Source of the DNA: Mesorhizobium sp. NFR06
Lineage (GTDB): Bacteria > Pseudomonadota > Alphaproteobacteria > Rhizobiales > Rhizobiaceae
Reading direction: 5' to 3'
DNA: 64,000 nt
Assembly (NCBI RefSeq): GCF_900115245.1
Contig: NZ_FOVT01000001.1
Location: 744,001-808,000 of the forward strand
The stretch's first letter is position 1; every line of letters begins with the position of its first letter. The notes beneath the pieces are model-generated. The model did not search any database, was not told where the DNA came from, and was given only the letters and a program-made list of their open reading frames with translations. Below are positions 1 to 9,317 of the stretch, in pieces. Both the position numbers and the translations under genes were made by a program.

Positions 1-1101
1 CATCAGCGCCAGATAGAACGAGATGGCCGCAATGCGTTGGCCGGGGCTTAAGTTCTCGGCGTTGACCCACTGTGCGTCGCGATGCGGAAAGGGTCCGGAA
101 CCCAGCTGTGTCGAAGGCAGCAGCAGTACCTGCCGTGCCAGCACGGCCGCAACATCGTCATCGATCCATTCCTGCGGCTGGCCATCGGTCAGCAGCGAGA
201 ATTCGCGCCCGCCCATGAAGCGAGCCGAAGGCACGGGATCGCCGAGCGCATTGACGTTGACCAGCGTGTCGCGCGCCGGATCGAGTACCACCCTCCTGCC
301 GCCCACCGCCATCGACACCACCCAGGTGCCGGTCGAGACGACGGAGAAGGGCGGACTATCGGCCAGCAGATGCGGCAGCAGCGAGGCGTTGGAATCGTGG
401 AGGCCGCAGAACACGGGCGTTCGCGGGGCGAGCCCTGTCCGCCGCGCAATCGCCGGCAGTATGGGTCCGAGCCGGTCTTTCGCCGGCCGCACCGGCGCCA
501 TCAGGCGGCGCCAGCCCATCCTGTCGACCAGCGACGAGTAATCGGACGTCCAGGGGCTCCACAGATCGGTGTGGCAGCCCAGCGACGTGACTTCGTTGGC
601 GGCGACGCCGGTCAGCCGCAGCGCCCAATATTGCGGATACATCAGCATCGCGGCGGTCCTGGCGAAGTCCGCCGGGAACCGCTGCTGCTGCCAGAAGAAC
701 TGCGCGCCGAGATTGAGGCCGAGCGGCAGCCGCGGCGTGCCGGTCTCGGCGAAAGGCGGGCGGACCGCGTCATAGTCCGCGGCGAGCCGGTCGGGCCCGT
801 CAAATTCATAGTCGAGCACCGGCAGCGCCAGTTCGCCGGACGCGTCGACCAGTGTGCCGGTCGCGCCATGCGTGGTGATCGATATGGCGTCGATTCGCCG
901 TTCGCTGTTGAGATGGGCCAGGCTGTTGAGGATGAACGTCCACAGCGCCTCGACATCGTGATGCGGGTAGGGGGCCTGCTTGACCGGCGTGTTCGCCGTT
1001 CGGCGCAGCGCGACCTCGCTCCGCGTCGCGAGATCGACCAGCGCCACCTTGGCGTTGGTCTTGCCGATGTCGATGACGGCGATGGTACGAAGCGCGCTCA
1101 T
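1..1101 (-). CDS. rhaK: Rhamnulokinase-type FGGY carbohydrate kinase (3' part lies outside the window)
   Basis: Predicted to phosphorylate the keto-sugar made from L-rhamnose, the second catabolic step after the isomerase. The visible 367 codons begin at ATG 1101 and stay open to base 1. The N-terminus has the FGGY phosphate-binding signature ([12 protein letters not shown], residues 7-18), a later ITTHGATG stretch matches the substrate region, and [12 protein letters not shown] lies near residue 225. FGGY kinases are usually about 450-500 residues, so roughly the last quarter is missing. The start overlaps the stop of the mutarotase gene by four bases (ATGA), so it is last in the rhaRSTPQUK transcript. 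In rhizobia this kinase is also reported to be needed for rhamnose transport activity; that is family knowledge, not visible here. Confidence 0.9.
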   Translation of the reverse strand, partial: MSALRTIAVIDIGKTNAKVALVDLATRSEVALRRTANTPVKQAPYPHHDVEALWTFILNSLAHLNSERRIDAISITTHGATGTLVDASGELALPVLDYEFDGPDRLAADYDAVRPPFAETGTPRLPLGLNLGAQFFWQQQRFPADFARTAAMLMYPQYWALRLTGVAANEVTSLGCHTDLWSPWTSDYSSLVDRMGWRRLMAPVRPAKDRLGPILPAIARRTGLAPRTPVFCGLHDSNASLLPHLLADSPPFSVVSTGTWVVSMAVGGRRVVLDPARDTLVNVNALGDPVPSARFMGGREFSLLTDGQPQEWIDDDVAAVLARQVLLLPSTQLGSGPFPHRDAQWVNAENLSPGQRIAAISFYLALM

Positions 1102-1412
1102 TCCATATGGAACATGGTTTCCAGCGGCACCGCCACCGGCTCGTTGTCGGCCTTCGTCTCCATGACGTCGGCCATATGCGCCCACCAGCTCTGCATCACC
1201 GGATGTCGCGGCAGATCGGCCATGCTGTGGTCGTCTCGCCGCCACAGCACGCCGAACAGGATGTTGGTCTCCTCGTCGAGATGGATCGAATAATCGGAGA
1301 CGCCGGCCTGCTTCAAAAGCGCGACAAGCGACGGCCAGATCTCGTCGTGGCGGCGCTTGTATTCGGCCTTCATGCCGGGATTTAGCTTCATCTTGAAGGC
1401 GTATTTCTCCAT
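1098..1412 (-). CDS. rhaM: L-rhamnose mutarotase
   Basis: A 104-residue protein, the normal length for the family, which interconverts the alpha and beta anomers of L-rhamnose in the cytoplasm. Features seen: the N-terminal [10 protein letters not shown], an [11 protein letters not shown] stretch carrying the catalytic-type His, a [14 protein letters not shown] strand, and the C-terminal [10 protein letters not shown] with paired tryptophans. The ATG at 1412 was chosen because it overlaps the stop of the upstream permease gene (ATGA), whereas the longer reading frame reaches back through the permease. It overlaps rhaK in the same way. In rhizobial nomenclature it is rhaU. Confidence 0.93.
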   Translation of the reverse strand: MEKYAFKMKLNPGMKAEYKRRHDEIWPSLVALLKQAGVSDYSIHLDEETNILFGVLWRRDDHSMADLPRHPVMQSWWAHMADVMETKADNEPVAVPLETMFHME

Positions 1413-2413
1413 CAGGCGAAGCGTCCTTCGCGCAGCCGCCGCCAGACGATCGGCAGCGCGATGACGATGATCAGCAACAAACCGATGAAGATCGACATGA
1501 CGATGCCGGGAACGTTGAGCAGGCCGAGGCCGAACGTCACCAGCCCCATGATGAAGGCGGCGAGCACGACGCCCAGAATGCTGCCGGCGCCGCCGAGGAT
1601 CGAGACGCCGCCCAGCACCACCATGGTGATGGCTTCGAGCTCGTAACCCTGCGCGATCGACGGCCTTGTCGAGCCGAGCCGGGAAGTGATGAGCACCGAG
1701 GCGATGCCCGACATCAGCCCGGTCAGGCAAAACAGGATGAATTTGATGCGGTCGACGCGCACGCCGGAGAACTGGCAGGCGACGGGATTGTTGCCGATGG
1801 CGAAGACCCGGCGGCCAAAACTCGTGCGGTGCAGCACGAACCAGTAGATGAGCGCCGCGCCGAGGAACAGCGCCAGCTCGAACGAGAAAACCCACCAGAC
1901 ATAGCCCTGGCCGAAGAAGGCGAAGCTTTCCGGATAGCCCTTGTAGGCCTGGTCGCCGAGGATGATGAAGGCAATGCCGCGGAACAGGCTCATCGTGCCG
2001 ATGGTGACGACGATGGAAGGCAGGCCAAGGCGGGTGACGAGCAGCCCGTTGAAGGCGCCGCAGCCGAGGCCGACGACGATGCCGATCAGTGCGAGCAAAG
2101 GCGTGCCCGCTCCGGCCTGCACCGCCATGCCCATCATCGTCGAGGCGAGCGCCACGATCGCCGCGACCGACAGGTCGATTTCGCCGGAGATGATCAAGAG
2201 CGCCATCGCGAGCGCGATCAAGCCCTTTTCGGTGAAGTTGAACGTCAGGTCCGACAGCGACCACGGATCGAGGAAATAGGGCGAGGCGAAACTGTTTACG
2301 ATGAAGATGGCGGAAGCGATGACGACCAGCAGCGCCTCCCAGGAGAAGATCGCTGACGAGAGCGGCTTGTCCAGCCGGTCGGGGATGTGGCGCGGGGCAG
2401 GGGTGTCGGTCAT
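1412..2413 (-). CDS. rhaQ: Rhamnose ABC transporter, permease subunit 2
   Basis: A 333-residue inner-membrane permease of the ribose/xylose (RbsC, CUT2) class. About eight to ten hydrophobic segments are visible, with the conserved [15 protein letters not shown] motif in the middle of the N-terminal half and a [14 protein letters not shown] motif near residue 250; both are diagnostic for this class. The start overlaps the stop of rhaP by four bases and the gene ends on the mutarotase start. It presumably forms a heterodimeric channel with RhaP, driven by RhaT and fed by RhaS. Confidence 0.93.
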   Translation of the reverse strand: MTDTPAPRHIPDRLDKPLSSAIFSWEALLVVIASAIFIVNSFASPYFLDPWSLSDLTFNFTEKGLIALAMALLIISGEIDLSVAAIVALASTMMGMAVQAGAGTPLLALIGIVVGLGCGAFNGLLVTRLGLPSIVVTIGTMSLFRGIAFIILGDQAYKGYPESFAFFGQGYVWWVFSFELALFLGAALIYWFVLHRTSFGRRVFAIGNNPVACQFSGVRVDRIKFILFCLTGLMSGIASVLITSRLGSTRPSIAQGYELEAITMVVLGGVSILGGAGSILGVVLAAFIMGLVTFGLGLLNVPGIVMSIFIGLLLIIVIALPIVWRRLREGRFA

Positions 2414-3387
2414 GCCGCTTCCGCCTTTCTCAGGATGATGCGGCCCTGCCGGCGTTCGCCGCGTGCGTTGAGCACCACGGCCAGGATGATGGCGCTGCCC
2501 GAGATCGCCATCTGCCAGAAGGGCGAGATGTTGATGACCGGCAGCGCGTTGGAGATGATGCCGAGGAACAGCGCGCCGAGCACCGCGCCGCCGACCGAGC
2601 CGATGCCGCCGGCGATCGAGATGCCGCCGATGACGCAGGCGGCGATGATGTTGAGTTCATAGCCGTTGGCCACCTCGACCGAGGCGATCACATAGCGCGA
2701 GATCCACAGATAGCCGGCGAGCCCGCCGATCATGCCGGAGATGCAAAAGACCATGAACTTGGTGCGGCCGACATCGATGCCGGCATAGACCGAGGCGGTC
2801 GGGTTGACGCCGATGGCGTGGATCGAGCGGCCGATCGCGGTGCGCGTCATGGCCAGGAAGAACAGCGCGATGACAATGATCGCGATCCAGGACAGCACCG
2901 GCAGACCGAGGAAGGCCGCGCGCTGGAAATTGATGAAGCCGGGGCTCATCTGGTCGGCATTGACCCAGGCGCCGCCGGAGACGACGAAGGTCGCGCCGCG
3001 ATAGATGGTAAGTGTGCCGAGCGTCACCACGATCGACGGGATGTTCAGCCGCCACACCAAAAAGCCGTTGATGGCGCCGAGCACCAGCCCGACGGCGAGA
3101 GCGATCACGATCAGCAGCGGAATCGGGATCGCCGGATGCGCGGCGTTGAGCATGGCCACCACCATGCCGGTGAAGCACAGGTTGGACGCCATCGACAGGT
3201 CGATCGAACGCGTCAGGATCACCACCATCTGTCCCAGCGCCAGGATCATCAGGATCGAGGTGTCGTTGAACACCTGGCGCAGATTGGCCGGCTCGGCGAA
3301 GCCGGGGAAGCGGGTGGAAATCAGGCCGATCAGCAGGACGATACCGGCAAGCAGCCAGATCTCGCGATATTTGAGGAAGGTCTTCAT
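2410..3387 (-). CDS. rhaP: Rhamnose ABC transporter, permease subunit 1
   Basis: A 325-residue multi-spanning permease of the same CUT2 family as its neighbour. It shows the [12 protein letters not shown] motif near residue 60 and [14 protein letters not shown] near residue 245, where RhaQ has equivalent motifs. A short Lys/Arg N-terminus is followed by a first membrane helix ([14 protein letters not shown]). The ATG at 3387 overlaps the stop of the ATPase gene by four bases. Two tandem related permeases are the standard arrangement of rhizobial rhamnose transporters. Confidence 0.93.
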   Translation of the reverse strand: MKTFLKYREIWLLAGIVLLIGLISTRFPGFAEPANLRQVFNDTSILMILALGQMVVILTRSIDLSMASNLCFTGMVVAMLNAAHPAIPIPLLIVIALAVGLVLGAINGFLVWRLNIPSIVVTLGTLTIYRGATFVVSGGAWVNADQMSPGFINFQRAAFLGLPVLSWIAIIVIALFFLAMTRTAIGRSIHAIGVNPTASVYAGIDVGRTKFMVFCISGMIGGLAGYLWISRYVIASVEVANGYELNIIAACVIGGISIAGGIGSVGGAVLGALFLGIISNALPVINISPFWQMAISGSAIILAVVLNARGERRQGRIILRKAEAA

Positions 3388-4943
3388 GCCACGATCCCCG
3401 CTGCCGTCCTGACCAGCGTTTCAGCGTCAAGGCCCTTGTTGTCGTAGGTCGCCGCGATCCGGCCCTCGCGCATGACCACGACGCGGTCGGACATACCGAG
3501 AATTTCGGGCAGTTCGGACGACACCATGATCACCGAAAGCCCCTGCGCGACCAGTTCGGCCATGAAGCCGTGCACGGCGGCCTTGGAGCCGATGTCGATG
3601 CCCTTGGTCGGCTCGTCGAGGATGATCACCTTGGGCGTGGTCGCCAGCCATTTGGCGATGACCACCTTCTGCTGGTTGCCGCCGGAAAGTGTGCCGACAT
3701 CCTGGCTGAGCGAGGAGGCGCGCAGGTCGAGACGCTCGGTGTAGGAGCGGGCGAGCGAGAACTCTTCCACCAGCCTCAGCACGCCGGACTTGGAGGTGCG
3801 CGCCAGTGAAGGGAGAGAAACGTTCTGGAAGATCGGCAGGCCGATCACCACGCCCTGCTTGCCGCGTTCTTCCGGCACATAGACGATGCCGGCCTCGATC
3901 GAATCCGCCGCCGATCTCGGCGCGATCATCCGGCCGTCGAGCGAGATGGTGCCTCGGCTCGTTCGGGTGATGCCGGCGATCGCCTGCATCACCTCGCTGC
4001 GCCCGGCGCCGACGAGGCCGTAGAAGCCGAGGATCTCACCCTTGCGCAATTCGAAGCCGATATCGTCGAACTCGGTCGGATGCGACAGGCCGGAGACCGA
4101 CAGCACCGGCGCGCCGATCTTCGGCTCGCGTTGCGGAAAAATGTGGTCGACGTTGCGGCCGACCATCATGCGCACGATCGCGTTCTGGCCGGTGTCTTTC
4201 AGCAGGCCTTCGCCCACCATCTCGCCGTCGCGGAAGACGGTGTAGCGGTCGGCGATGCGGTAGATCTCGTCGAACTTGTGGCTGATGAACAGCACCGCTT
4301 TGCCTTCGTTCTTCAGGAATTCGATCAGGAGGAAAAGCTCCTCGATCTCCTTCATCGAAAGAGCGGCGGTCGGTTCGTCCATGATGACGATGCGCGCATC
4401 GATCGACATCGCGCGGGCTACGGCCACGAGGTGCTTGTTGGCGATGCCGAGGTCCTTCAACCGCGCATCGGCGTCGATATGGCCGGCGCGCATCGTTTCC
4501 AGCACCTCGCGCGCGTTCTTGCGCATGGTGCGCCAGTCGATGGTGCCGAAGCGGGTGCGTGGCGCATGGCCGAGGAAGATGTTTTCGGCGACCGACAGAT
4601 CGTCGAACAGCACGGTTTCCTGATGGATGGCGGTGATGCCGTGGCCGAAGGCGGCATGCGCGCTGGGCAGCGTGGTCACCTCGCCGTCTATGCCGATCTC
4701 GCCTGAGTCGGGTTGATAGATGCCGGTCATGATCTTGACCAGCGTCGACTTGCCGGCGCCGTTCTCGCCGATCAACGCAGTGACCTGTCCCGGATAGAGC
4801 GACAGGCTGACATTGTGCAGCGCGCGGACGCCCGGAAAACTCTTGGAAATGCCCGACAGCGTCAGGCGGGGAGAGGCGCTCGCAGCCGGGCCCGAGCGAA
4901 GGGACGGCTGCGTCTCCACTTTGCGCTGGGCTGTCGTGTCCAT
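3384..4943 (-). CDS. rhaT: Rhamnose ABC transporter, double ATP-binding subunit
   Basis: A 519-residue sugar-importer ATPase of the RbsA/MglA type with two nucleotide-binding halves. The first half has Walker A GENGAGKS near residue 60 and the Walker B-like IVIMDEPTAALS near residue 185. The second half has a degenerate P-loop (GLVGAGRSE) near residue 310 and a strong signature TLSGGNQQKVVIAKW with VIILDEPTKGID near residues 420-450. A weakened second P-loop and an altered first signature are normal for this family. The gene follows rhaS after 81 bases that hold a large perfect palindrome, and it overlaps rhaP. Confidence 0.95.
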   Translation of the reverse strand: MDTTAQRKVETQPSLRSGPAASASPRLTLSGISKSFPGVRALHNVSLSLYPGQVTALIGENGAGKSTLVKIMTGIYQPDSGEIGIDGEVTTLPSAHAAFGHGITAIHQETVLFDDLSVAENIFLGHAPRTRFGTIDWRTMRKNAREVLETMRAGHIDADARLKDLGIANKHLVAVARAMSIDARIVIMDEPTAALSMKEIEELFLLIEFLKNEGKAVLFISHKFDEIYRIADRYTVFRDGEMVGEGLLKDTGQNAIVRMMVGRNVDHIFPQREPKIGAPVLSVSGLSHPTEFDDIGFELRKGEILGFYGLVGAGRSEVMQAIAGITRTSRGTISLDGRMIAPRSAADSIEAGIVYVPEERGKQGVVIGLPIFQNVSLPSLARTSKSGVLRLVEEFSLARSYTERLDLRASSLSQDVGTLSGGNQQKVVIAKWLATTPKVIILDEPTKGIDIGSKAAVHGFMAELVAQGLSVIMVSSELPEILGMSDRVVVMREGRIAATYDNKGLDAETLVRTAAGIVA

Positions 4944-4976
4944 ATCCGTATCAGGCCCTGAGAGGTCCGTTTGAAG

Positions 4977-5004
4977 ATGCGGCGGGACAATTGTCCCGCC
5001 GCAT
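4977..5004. promoter_or_regulatory. Perfect 28-bp palindrome between rhaS and rhaT
   Basis: Two 14-base arms (ATGCGGCGGGACAA and its exact complement) meet with no loop, 20 bases past the rhaS stop and 33 bases ahead of the rhaT start. In RNA this makes a very stable GC-rich hairpin. No T-run follows on the transcribed (minus) strand, so a simple terminator is unlikely. A hairpin here would fit mRNA protection of the binding-protein gene with reduced read-through into the ATPase and permease genes, as known for other ABC operons; that role is inference. Confidence 0.75.
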
Positions 5005-5024
5005 GAGCTTGAAGTCGACCAGGA

Positions 5025-6020
5025 TCAGTAGATCTTGGAGAACTTCTCGATGTTGGTCTTGTCGAACTGGAAGGGCGGAGCCATCGCGGCCGAGTTGGTG
5101 TCGTCGAGCGTCACCTTGCCGACGCGTCCGATCGAGAGCGTAGCACCGGGCTTCGCCTCTTCCTTCTTCACCGCCAGGTCGTGGGCGAGGTAGATCGCCG
5201 AGTAGCCGAGGTCGATCGGGTTCCACAGCGCGACCGCCTGGCTGGCGCCGTTGTCGATGAACTTCTTGAACTCCGACGGCAGCGCGAGGCCGGTGACATT
5301 GACCTTGCCGATCAGGTTCTCGTCGGTGACGACCTGCGCCGCAGCGACGACGCCGACGGTGGTCGGCGCGATGATAGCCTTGAGGTTCGGGTAGGACTTC
5401 AACAGGCCCTTGGCTTCGTCGGTGCTCTTGGCCGAGTCGTCATCGCCATAGACGGTTGCGACCAGCTTGATCTTCGGGAACTTTTCCGGCAGCACCTTCT
5501 TGGCCGCTTCGATCCAGGCGTTCTGGTTGGTCGCGGTCGAGGAGGCCGAGAGGATCGCGACCTCGCCGCCTTCCGGCAGGTAGTCGGCGGCGAGCTTGAT
5601 GATGGTCTCGCCGATCAGGCCGGTATCGGACGGGTTGAGGTGAAGCTGGCGGCCTTCCTTGGCGACGCCGGAGTCCCACGAGATGACGGTGATGCCGCGC
5701 TCCATGGCTTTCTTCAGCACCGGCACCAGCGCGTCGGCGTCATTGGCCGAAACGGCTATCGCATTGACCTTCTGCGCGATCAGCGAATTGATCACCTCGA
5801 TCTGCGCTTCGGCGGTAGCCTTGGTCGGGCCGGTATAGATGACGTCGACATCGCCCAGTTCCTTGGCCGCTTCCTCGGCGCCCTTGTTGGCGGCGTCGAA
5901 GAAGCCGTTGCCGAGCGACTTCACCACCAGCGCGATCTTGACGTTCTCGGCATAGGCGGCATTCACGAACATGGCGGCGGAAAAGGCCGCCGTAACCAGC
6001 AGTTTCTTCAAAAAGCTCAT
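5025..6020 (-). CDS. rhaS: Rhamnose ABC transporter, periplasmic binding protein
   Basis: A 331-residue periplasmic type I sugar-binding protein. Residues 1-24 form a classical signal peptide (MSFLKKLLVTAAFSAAMFVNAAYA), followed by VKIALVVKSLGNGFFDAANKGAEEAA, the usual first strand and helix of RbsB-like proteins. ISWDSGV near residue 110 and the later ALWNPIDLGYSA are ligand-site regions. ATG 6020 was chosen because it gives the signal peptide and follows a GGGAGG ribosome binding site; the open frame itself runs further upstream. It is the first transport gene after the regulator rhaR, 56 bases away. Confidence 0.95.
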   Translation of the reverse strand: MSFLKKLLVTAAFSAAMFVNAAYAENVKIALVVKSLGNGFFDAANKGAEEAAKELGDVDVIYTGPTKATAEAQIEVINSLIAQKVNAIAVSANDADALVPVLKKAMERGITVISWDSGVAKEGRQLHLNPSDTGLIGETIIKLAADYLPEGGEVAILSASSTATNQNAWIEAAKKVLPEKFPKIKLVATVYGDDDSAKSTDEAKGLLKSYPNLKAIIAPTTVGVVAAAQVVTDENLIGKVNVTGLALPSEFKKFIDNGASQAVALWNPIDLGYSAIYLAHDLAVKKEEAKPGATLSIGRVGKVTLDDTNSAAMAPPFQFDKTNIEKFSKIY

Positions 6021-6076
6021 CGAATATCCTCCCTTGAGCGTTGCATTCCATCGCCGCTGCGGGCGTGAGTTTTTCC

Positions 6077-6886
6077 TCAGGCCTGCAGTGAAGATTCTTC
6101 CTTGTCGCTTGACTGTTTGCGGGCGACGATCAGCGCCACGCCCCCTGTTTCGAGCATCTTGGCCTCGCGGTCCTCGATGCCGTCGTCGGTGATCACGGTT
6201 GCGATGCGCGACAGCCCGCACAGGATCAGGCTGGAGCGCTTGCGGAATTTCGAGGAATCGACCAGCACCACCAGTTCGTCGGCCTGGTCGATCAGCTTCT
6301 GCTCGGCCTGGATCAGCAGCGGATCGCCCTCCATCAGCCCGAGCGGCCCCAGGCCTTGCGCGCCCATGAACATGCGGCGCGCGTAGAAGTTGCGCGTCAC
6401 GTCATTGTCGAAGGGCGACAGGATGATGTTCTGCTCGCGATAGATCGTGCCGCCCGACAGCATCACCGTGTTCTTCGAGTGCTTGAGCAGATGCTCGGCG
6501 ATCGGGAAGGAATTGGTGAAGATCGGCATGCGGCGCCCGGTCAGGAAATGCACCATCTGGAAGGTGGTGGTGCCGCCATTGATAATGATCGGCTCGCCGT
6601 CCATGCAAAGGTTCACCGCCTCGCGGGCGATCGCCCGCTTCTGCGCGGCGTTCAGCGTCTCGTTGACCGAGAAGGGCCGGCCGGCAAGGCCGATGAACTG
6701 CGGCGGCGAGATCGCCTCGGCGCCGCCACGCACCCGGCGCAAGCGTTTTTGCACATGCAGCGCCGCGATGTCGCGCCGGATCGTCGCCTCGGAGGAATCG
6801 GTCAGCTCGACCATCTCCTGCACCGTCACCACAGGCTTTTCCTGGACGGCGGACAGAATGATCCTGTGGCGTTCTTTTTCGTGCAT
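6077..6886 (-). CDS. rhaR: DeoR-family regulator of rhamnose genes
   Basis: A 269-residue DNA-binding regulator. The N-terminus is a DeoR helix-turn-helix (MHEKERHRIILSAV, then VTVQEMVELTDSSEATIRRDI, residues 17-37), and the C-terminal two-thirds is a DeoR sugar-phosphate sensor domain with IINGGTTTFQM and VMLSGGTIYRE. The start at 6886 follows a GGGAGG site and gives the family's standard N-terminus; an in-frame start 48 bases upstream is less likely. It is divergent from rhaD across 188 bases and heads the transport operon, so it likely controls both directions and itself. The effector is unknown; a phosphorylated rhamnose intermediate is the family expectation. Confidence 0.9.
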   Translation of the reverse strand: MHEKERHRIILSAVQEKPVVTVQEMVELTDSSEATIRRDIAALHVQKRLRRVRGGAEAISPPQFIGLAGRPFSVNETLNAAQKRAIAREAVNLCMDGEPIIINGGTTTFQMVHFLTGRRMPIFTNSFPIAEHLLKHSKNTVMLSGGTIYREQNIILSPFDNDVTRNFYARRMFMGAQGLGPLGLMEGDPLLIQAEQKLIDQADELVVLVDSSKFRKRSSLILCGLSRIATVITDDGIEDREAKMLETGGVALIVARKQSSDKEESSLQA

Positions 6887-7074
6887 GGTTCCTCCCTGCC
6901 TGAGCATCAGGCCCCAGAAAACGCGCAGTGTCAATCATTTCCGATCATATAATTTCATTGTGCAGTGCAATATGATCGATATTGATCGTTTGTGATTGAC
7001 AAGCAAGCCGCTTGCGTAGACATTCCGCACGACAAATGAGGAACGCAAGGTTCGCGCTCCAAGGGAGGATACCT
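6887..7074. promoter_or_regulatory. Divergent rhaR / rhaD promoter region with operator-like dyads
   Basis: This AT-rich stretch separates the two arms of the rhamnose regulon. TTGACA occurs on the plus strand at 6996-7001, pointing to rhaD, and on the minus strand at 6934-6929, pointing to rhaR; the -10 regions are weak. Between them lie the dyad CAATAT-GATCG-ATATTG (6968-6984) and repeated TGATCG/GATCAT units from about 6941 to 6988, the kind of repeated site that DeoR-type repressors use. A GGGAGG ribosome binding site for rhaD is at 7063-7068. Confidence 0.6.
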
Positions 7075-9177
7075 ATGCTCGACAAGCGCTCCGGCTCGCG
7101 CCTCGCCAATCTGTGGGACGATGCAAAAGCCGAAGGAATGAGCGGTCCCGAGCTTCTGGTCTATCGCTCGAACACTCTGGGATCCGACAAGCGCGTCACC
7201 AACTATGGCGGCGGCAACACCTCGTCCAAGGTCTGGCAAAAGGACCCGCTGACCGGCGAGGATGTCGAGGTGTTGTGGGTCAAAGGCTCGGGCGGCGACA
7301 GCGCCTCGATCAAGCTGGATGGTTTCGCCACCCTCTATATGGACAAGCTGCGCGCGCTGAAGGGCCTCTATCGCGGGCTCGAGCACGAAGACGAGATGGT
7401 GGGCTATCTGCCCCACTGCACCTTCAACCTCAATCCTCGCGCGGCCTCGATCGACACTCCGCTCCACGCCTTCGTGCCGAAGGCTTGCGTCGACCACATG
7501 CATCCCGACGCCATCATCGCGGTCGCAGCCGCCAAGGATTCGAAGGCAATAACCGAGGAGATCTTTGGCGATGCCATCGGCTGGTTGCCGTGGAAGCGGC
7601 CGGGCTTCGAGCTTGGCATGTGGTTGGAGAAATTCTGCCTGGAAAACCCCGACGCCAAGGGCGTCGTGCTCGAAAGCCATGGGCTGTTCACCTGGGGCGA
7701 CACGCCGAAGGAATGCTACGAGACTACGATCTCGGTGATCAATCAAGCGATCGACTGGTTCGAGCGTAAGTCTGAGGGCAAGGCGATCTTCGGCGGCGAG
7801 GTGGTGAAGGCGCTCGACGCGCCGACGCGCCGTGCCATCGCCGCCAAGCTGATGCCGAGGATCCGCGGCCTGATCTCCGAGAAGAGTCACAAGCTCGGCC
7901 ATTTCGATGACCAGCCGGCGGTGCTCGAATTCGTCAATTCGAAGGACCTCCGCCCGCTGGCGGCACTGGGCACGTCCTGCCCCGACCATTTCCTGCGAAC
8001 CAAGATCCGGCCGCTGGTGATCGAGTTCGACCCGGCAAAGCCCGATGTCGACGCCGTCATCGCGCGCCTAGCCGACGACATTTTTGCTTATCGCGTCGGC
8101 TACCAGGCTTATTACGACAGCTGCAAGCACCCGGATTCGCCCGCCATCCGCGACCCCAATGCCGTGGTCTACTTGATGCCCGGCGTCGGCATGTTCACCT
8201 TCGCCGGCGACAAGGCGACCGCCCGCATCTCCGGCGAGTTCTACGTCAACGCCATCAATGTCATGCGCGGCGCCTCGACGGTGTCCTCCTATGTCGGCCT
8301 GCCGGCGCAGGAGGCCTTCGACATCGAGTATTGGCTGTTGGAGGAAGCTAAGCTCCAGCGTCTGCCGAAGCCGAAGGCGCTGGCCGGCCAAATCGCGCTG
8401 GTTACCGGCGGCGCCGGCGGCATCGGCCGCGCCACCGCCAACCGCTTGCTGCGCGAAGGCGCCTGCGTGGTGCTGGCCGACATCGACGAGGCGGCGCTGG
8501 CCAGCGCCAATGAGGAGCTGTCGAAGGCCTTCGGAAAGGACTTCGTCCGACCGGTGCGGATCGACGTCACCTCGGAGGACCAGGTGGTCTCCGGCTTTGC
8601 CGAAACGTCGGTCGAATTCGGCGGCATCGACATCCTGGTCTCCAATGCCGGCCTGGCGTCCTCGGCGCCGATCGAGGACACGACGCTGGCGTTGTGGAGC
8701 AAGAACATGGATATCCTGTCCACCGGCTATTTCCTGGTTTCGCGCGAGGCTTTCCGGCTGTTTCGCGCGCAGAAGATCGGCGGCAACGTCGTCTTCGTCG
8801 CTTCCAAGAACGGCCTCGCCGCTTCGCCGAATGCCTCTGCCTATTGCACGGCCAAGGCTGCCGAAATCCATCTTGCCCGCTGCCTGGCGCTGGAGGGCGC
8901 GGAAGCGCAGATCAGGGTCAACGTGGTCAATCCGGACGCCGTGCTGCGCGGCTCCAAGATCTGGACCGGCGAGTGGAAGGAACAGCGCGCCGCCGCCTAC
9001 AAGATGTCGACCGACGATCTGGAAGAGCATTACCGCTCGCGCTCGATGCTGAAGCGTTCGGTGTTCCCCGAGGACATTGCCGAGGCGATCTACTTCTTCG
9101 CCTCCGACATGTCGGCCAAGTCGACCGGCAACATCGTCAACGTCGACGCCGGCAACGCGCAAAGCTTTACGCGCTAA
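7075..9177 (+). CDS. rhaD: Bifunctional rhamnulose-1-phosphate aldolase / short-chain dehydrogenase
   Basis: A 700-residue fusion, the usual size. The N-terminal part (about 1-420) is a class II aldolase of the fucose/rhamnulose type: an early NYGGGNTSSK stretch, then HCTFNLNP and the metal-site pair DHMHPDAII, plus LESHGLFTWG. It cleaves rhamnulose-1-phosphate to dihydroxyacetone phosphate and lactaldehyde. The C-terminal part (about 435-700) is an SDR with the Rossmann loop TGGAGGIG and the active-site pair in AYCTAKAA; it should oxidise lactaldehyde to lactate. The ATG at 7075 is preceded by AAGGGAGGA; a start at 7012 is also open but has no such site. First gene of the rightward rhaDI arm. 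Confidence 0.95.
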   Translation: MLDKRSGSRLANLWDDAKAEGMSGPELLVYRSNTLGSDKRVTNYGGGNTSSKVWQKDPLTGEDVEVLWVKGSGGDSASIKLDGFATLYMDKLRALKGLYRGLEHEDEMVGYLPHCTFNLNPRAASIDTPLHAFVPKACVDHMHPDAIIAVAAAKDSKAITEEIFGDAIGWLPWKRPGFELGMWLEKFCLENPDAKGVVLESHGLFTWGDTPKECYETTISVINQAIDWFERKSEGKAIFGGEVVKALDAPTRRAIAAKLMPRIRGLISEKSHKLGHFDDQPAVLEFVNSKDLRPLAALGTSCPDHFLRTKIRPLVIEFDPAKPDVDAVIARLADDIFAYRVGYQAYYDSCKHPDSPAIRDPNAVVYLMPGVGMFTFAGDKATARISGEFYVNAINVMRGASTVSSYVGLPAQEAFDIEYWLLEEAKLQRLPKPKALAGQIALVTGGAGGIGRATANRLLREGACVVLADIDEAALASANEELSKAFGKDFVRPVRIDVTSEDQVVSGFAETSVEFGGIDILVSNAGLASSAPIEDTTLALWSKNMDILSTGYFLVSREAFRLFRAQKIGGNVVFVASKNGLAASPNASAYCTAKAAEIHLARCLALEGAEAQIRVNVVNPDAVLRGSKIWTGEWKEQRAAAYKMSTDDLEEHYRSRSMLKRSVFPEDIAEAIYFFASDMSAKSTGNIVNVDAGNAQSFTR

Positions 9178-9182
9178 GCTTC

Positions 9183-9286
9183 CTTCTCCCCGTCAACGGG
9201 GAGTTGAGGAGTGGTCCGCGTAGCGGACGGAAAGCCAATTGCTTGGCTTTTCGAAAGACGAAAGCCGGCAGGCGGATGAGGGGCAG
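9183..9286. repeat. Short palindromic intergenic repeat (CTCCCCGT-nn-ACGGGGAG family)
   Basis: The core hairpin CTCCCCGT-CA-ACGGGGAG lies at 9186-9203. A second hairpin (GGCTTTTCG...CGAAAGCC) follows at about 9245-9266, and GGCGGATGAGGGGCAG ends the element at 9271-9286. The same words recur at 37209-37332, so this is a dispersed repeat, similar in style to the small palindromic repeats known in rhizobial genomes. It lies between rhaD and rhaI and may shape that transcript. Confidence 0.75.
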
Positions 9287-9317
9287 ACCGCCGAACGCAT
9301 TCTTGGGAGGAATACCA

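Noticed and set aside
82..1293. Long plus-strand open frame over rhaK and the mutarotase gene
   Set aside because: Arg/His-rich translation typical of the antisense of GC-rich genes; the minus strand encodes clear rhaK and rhaM.
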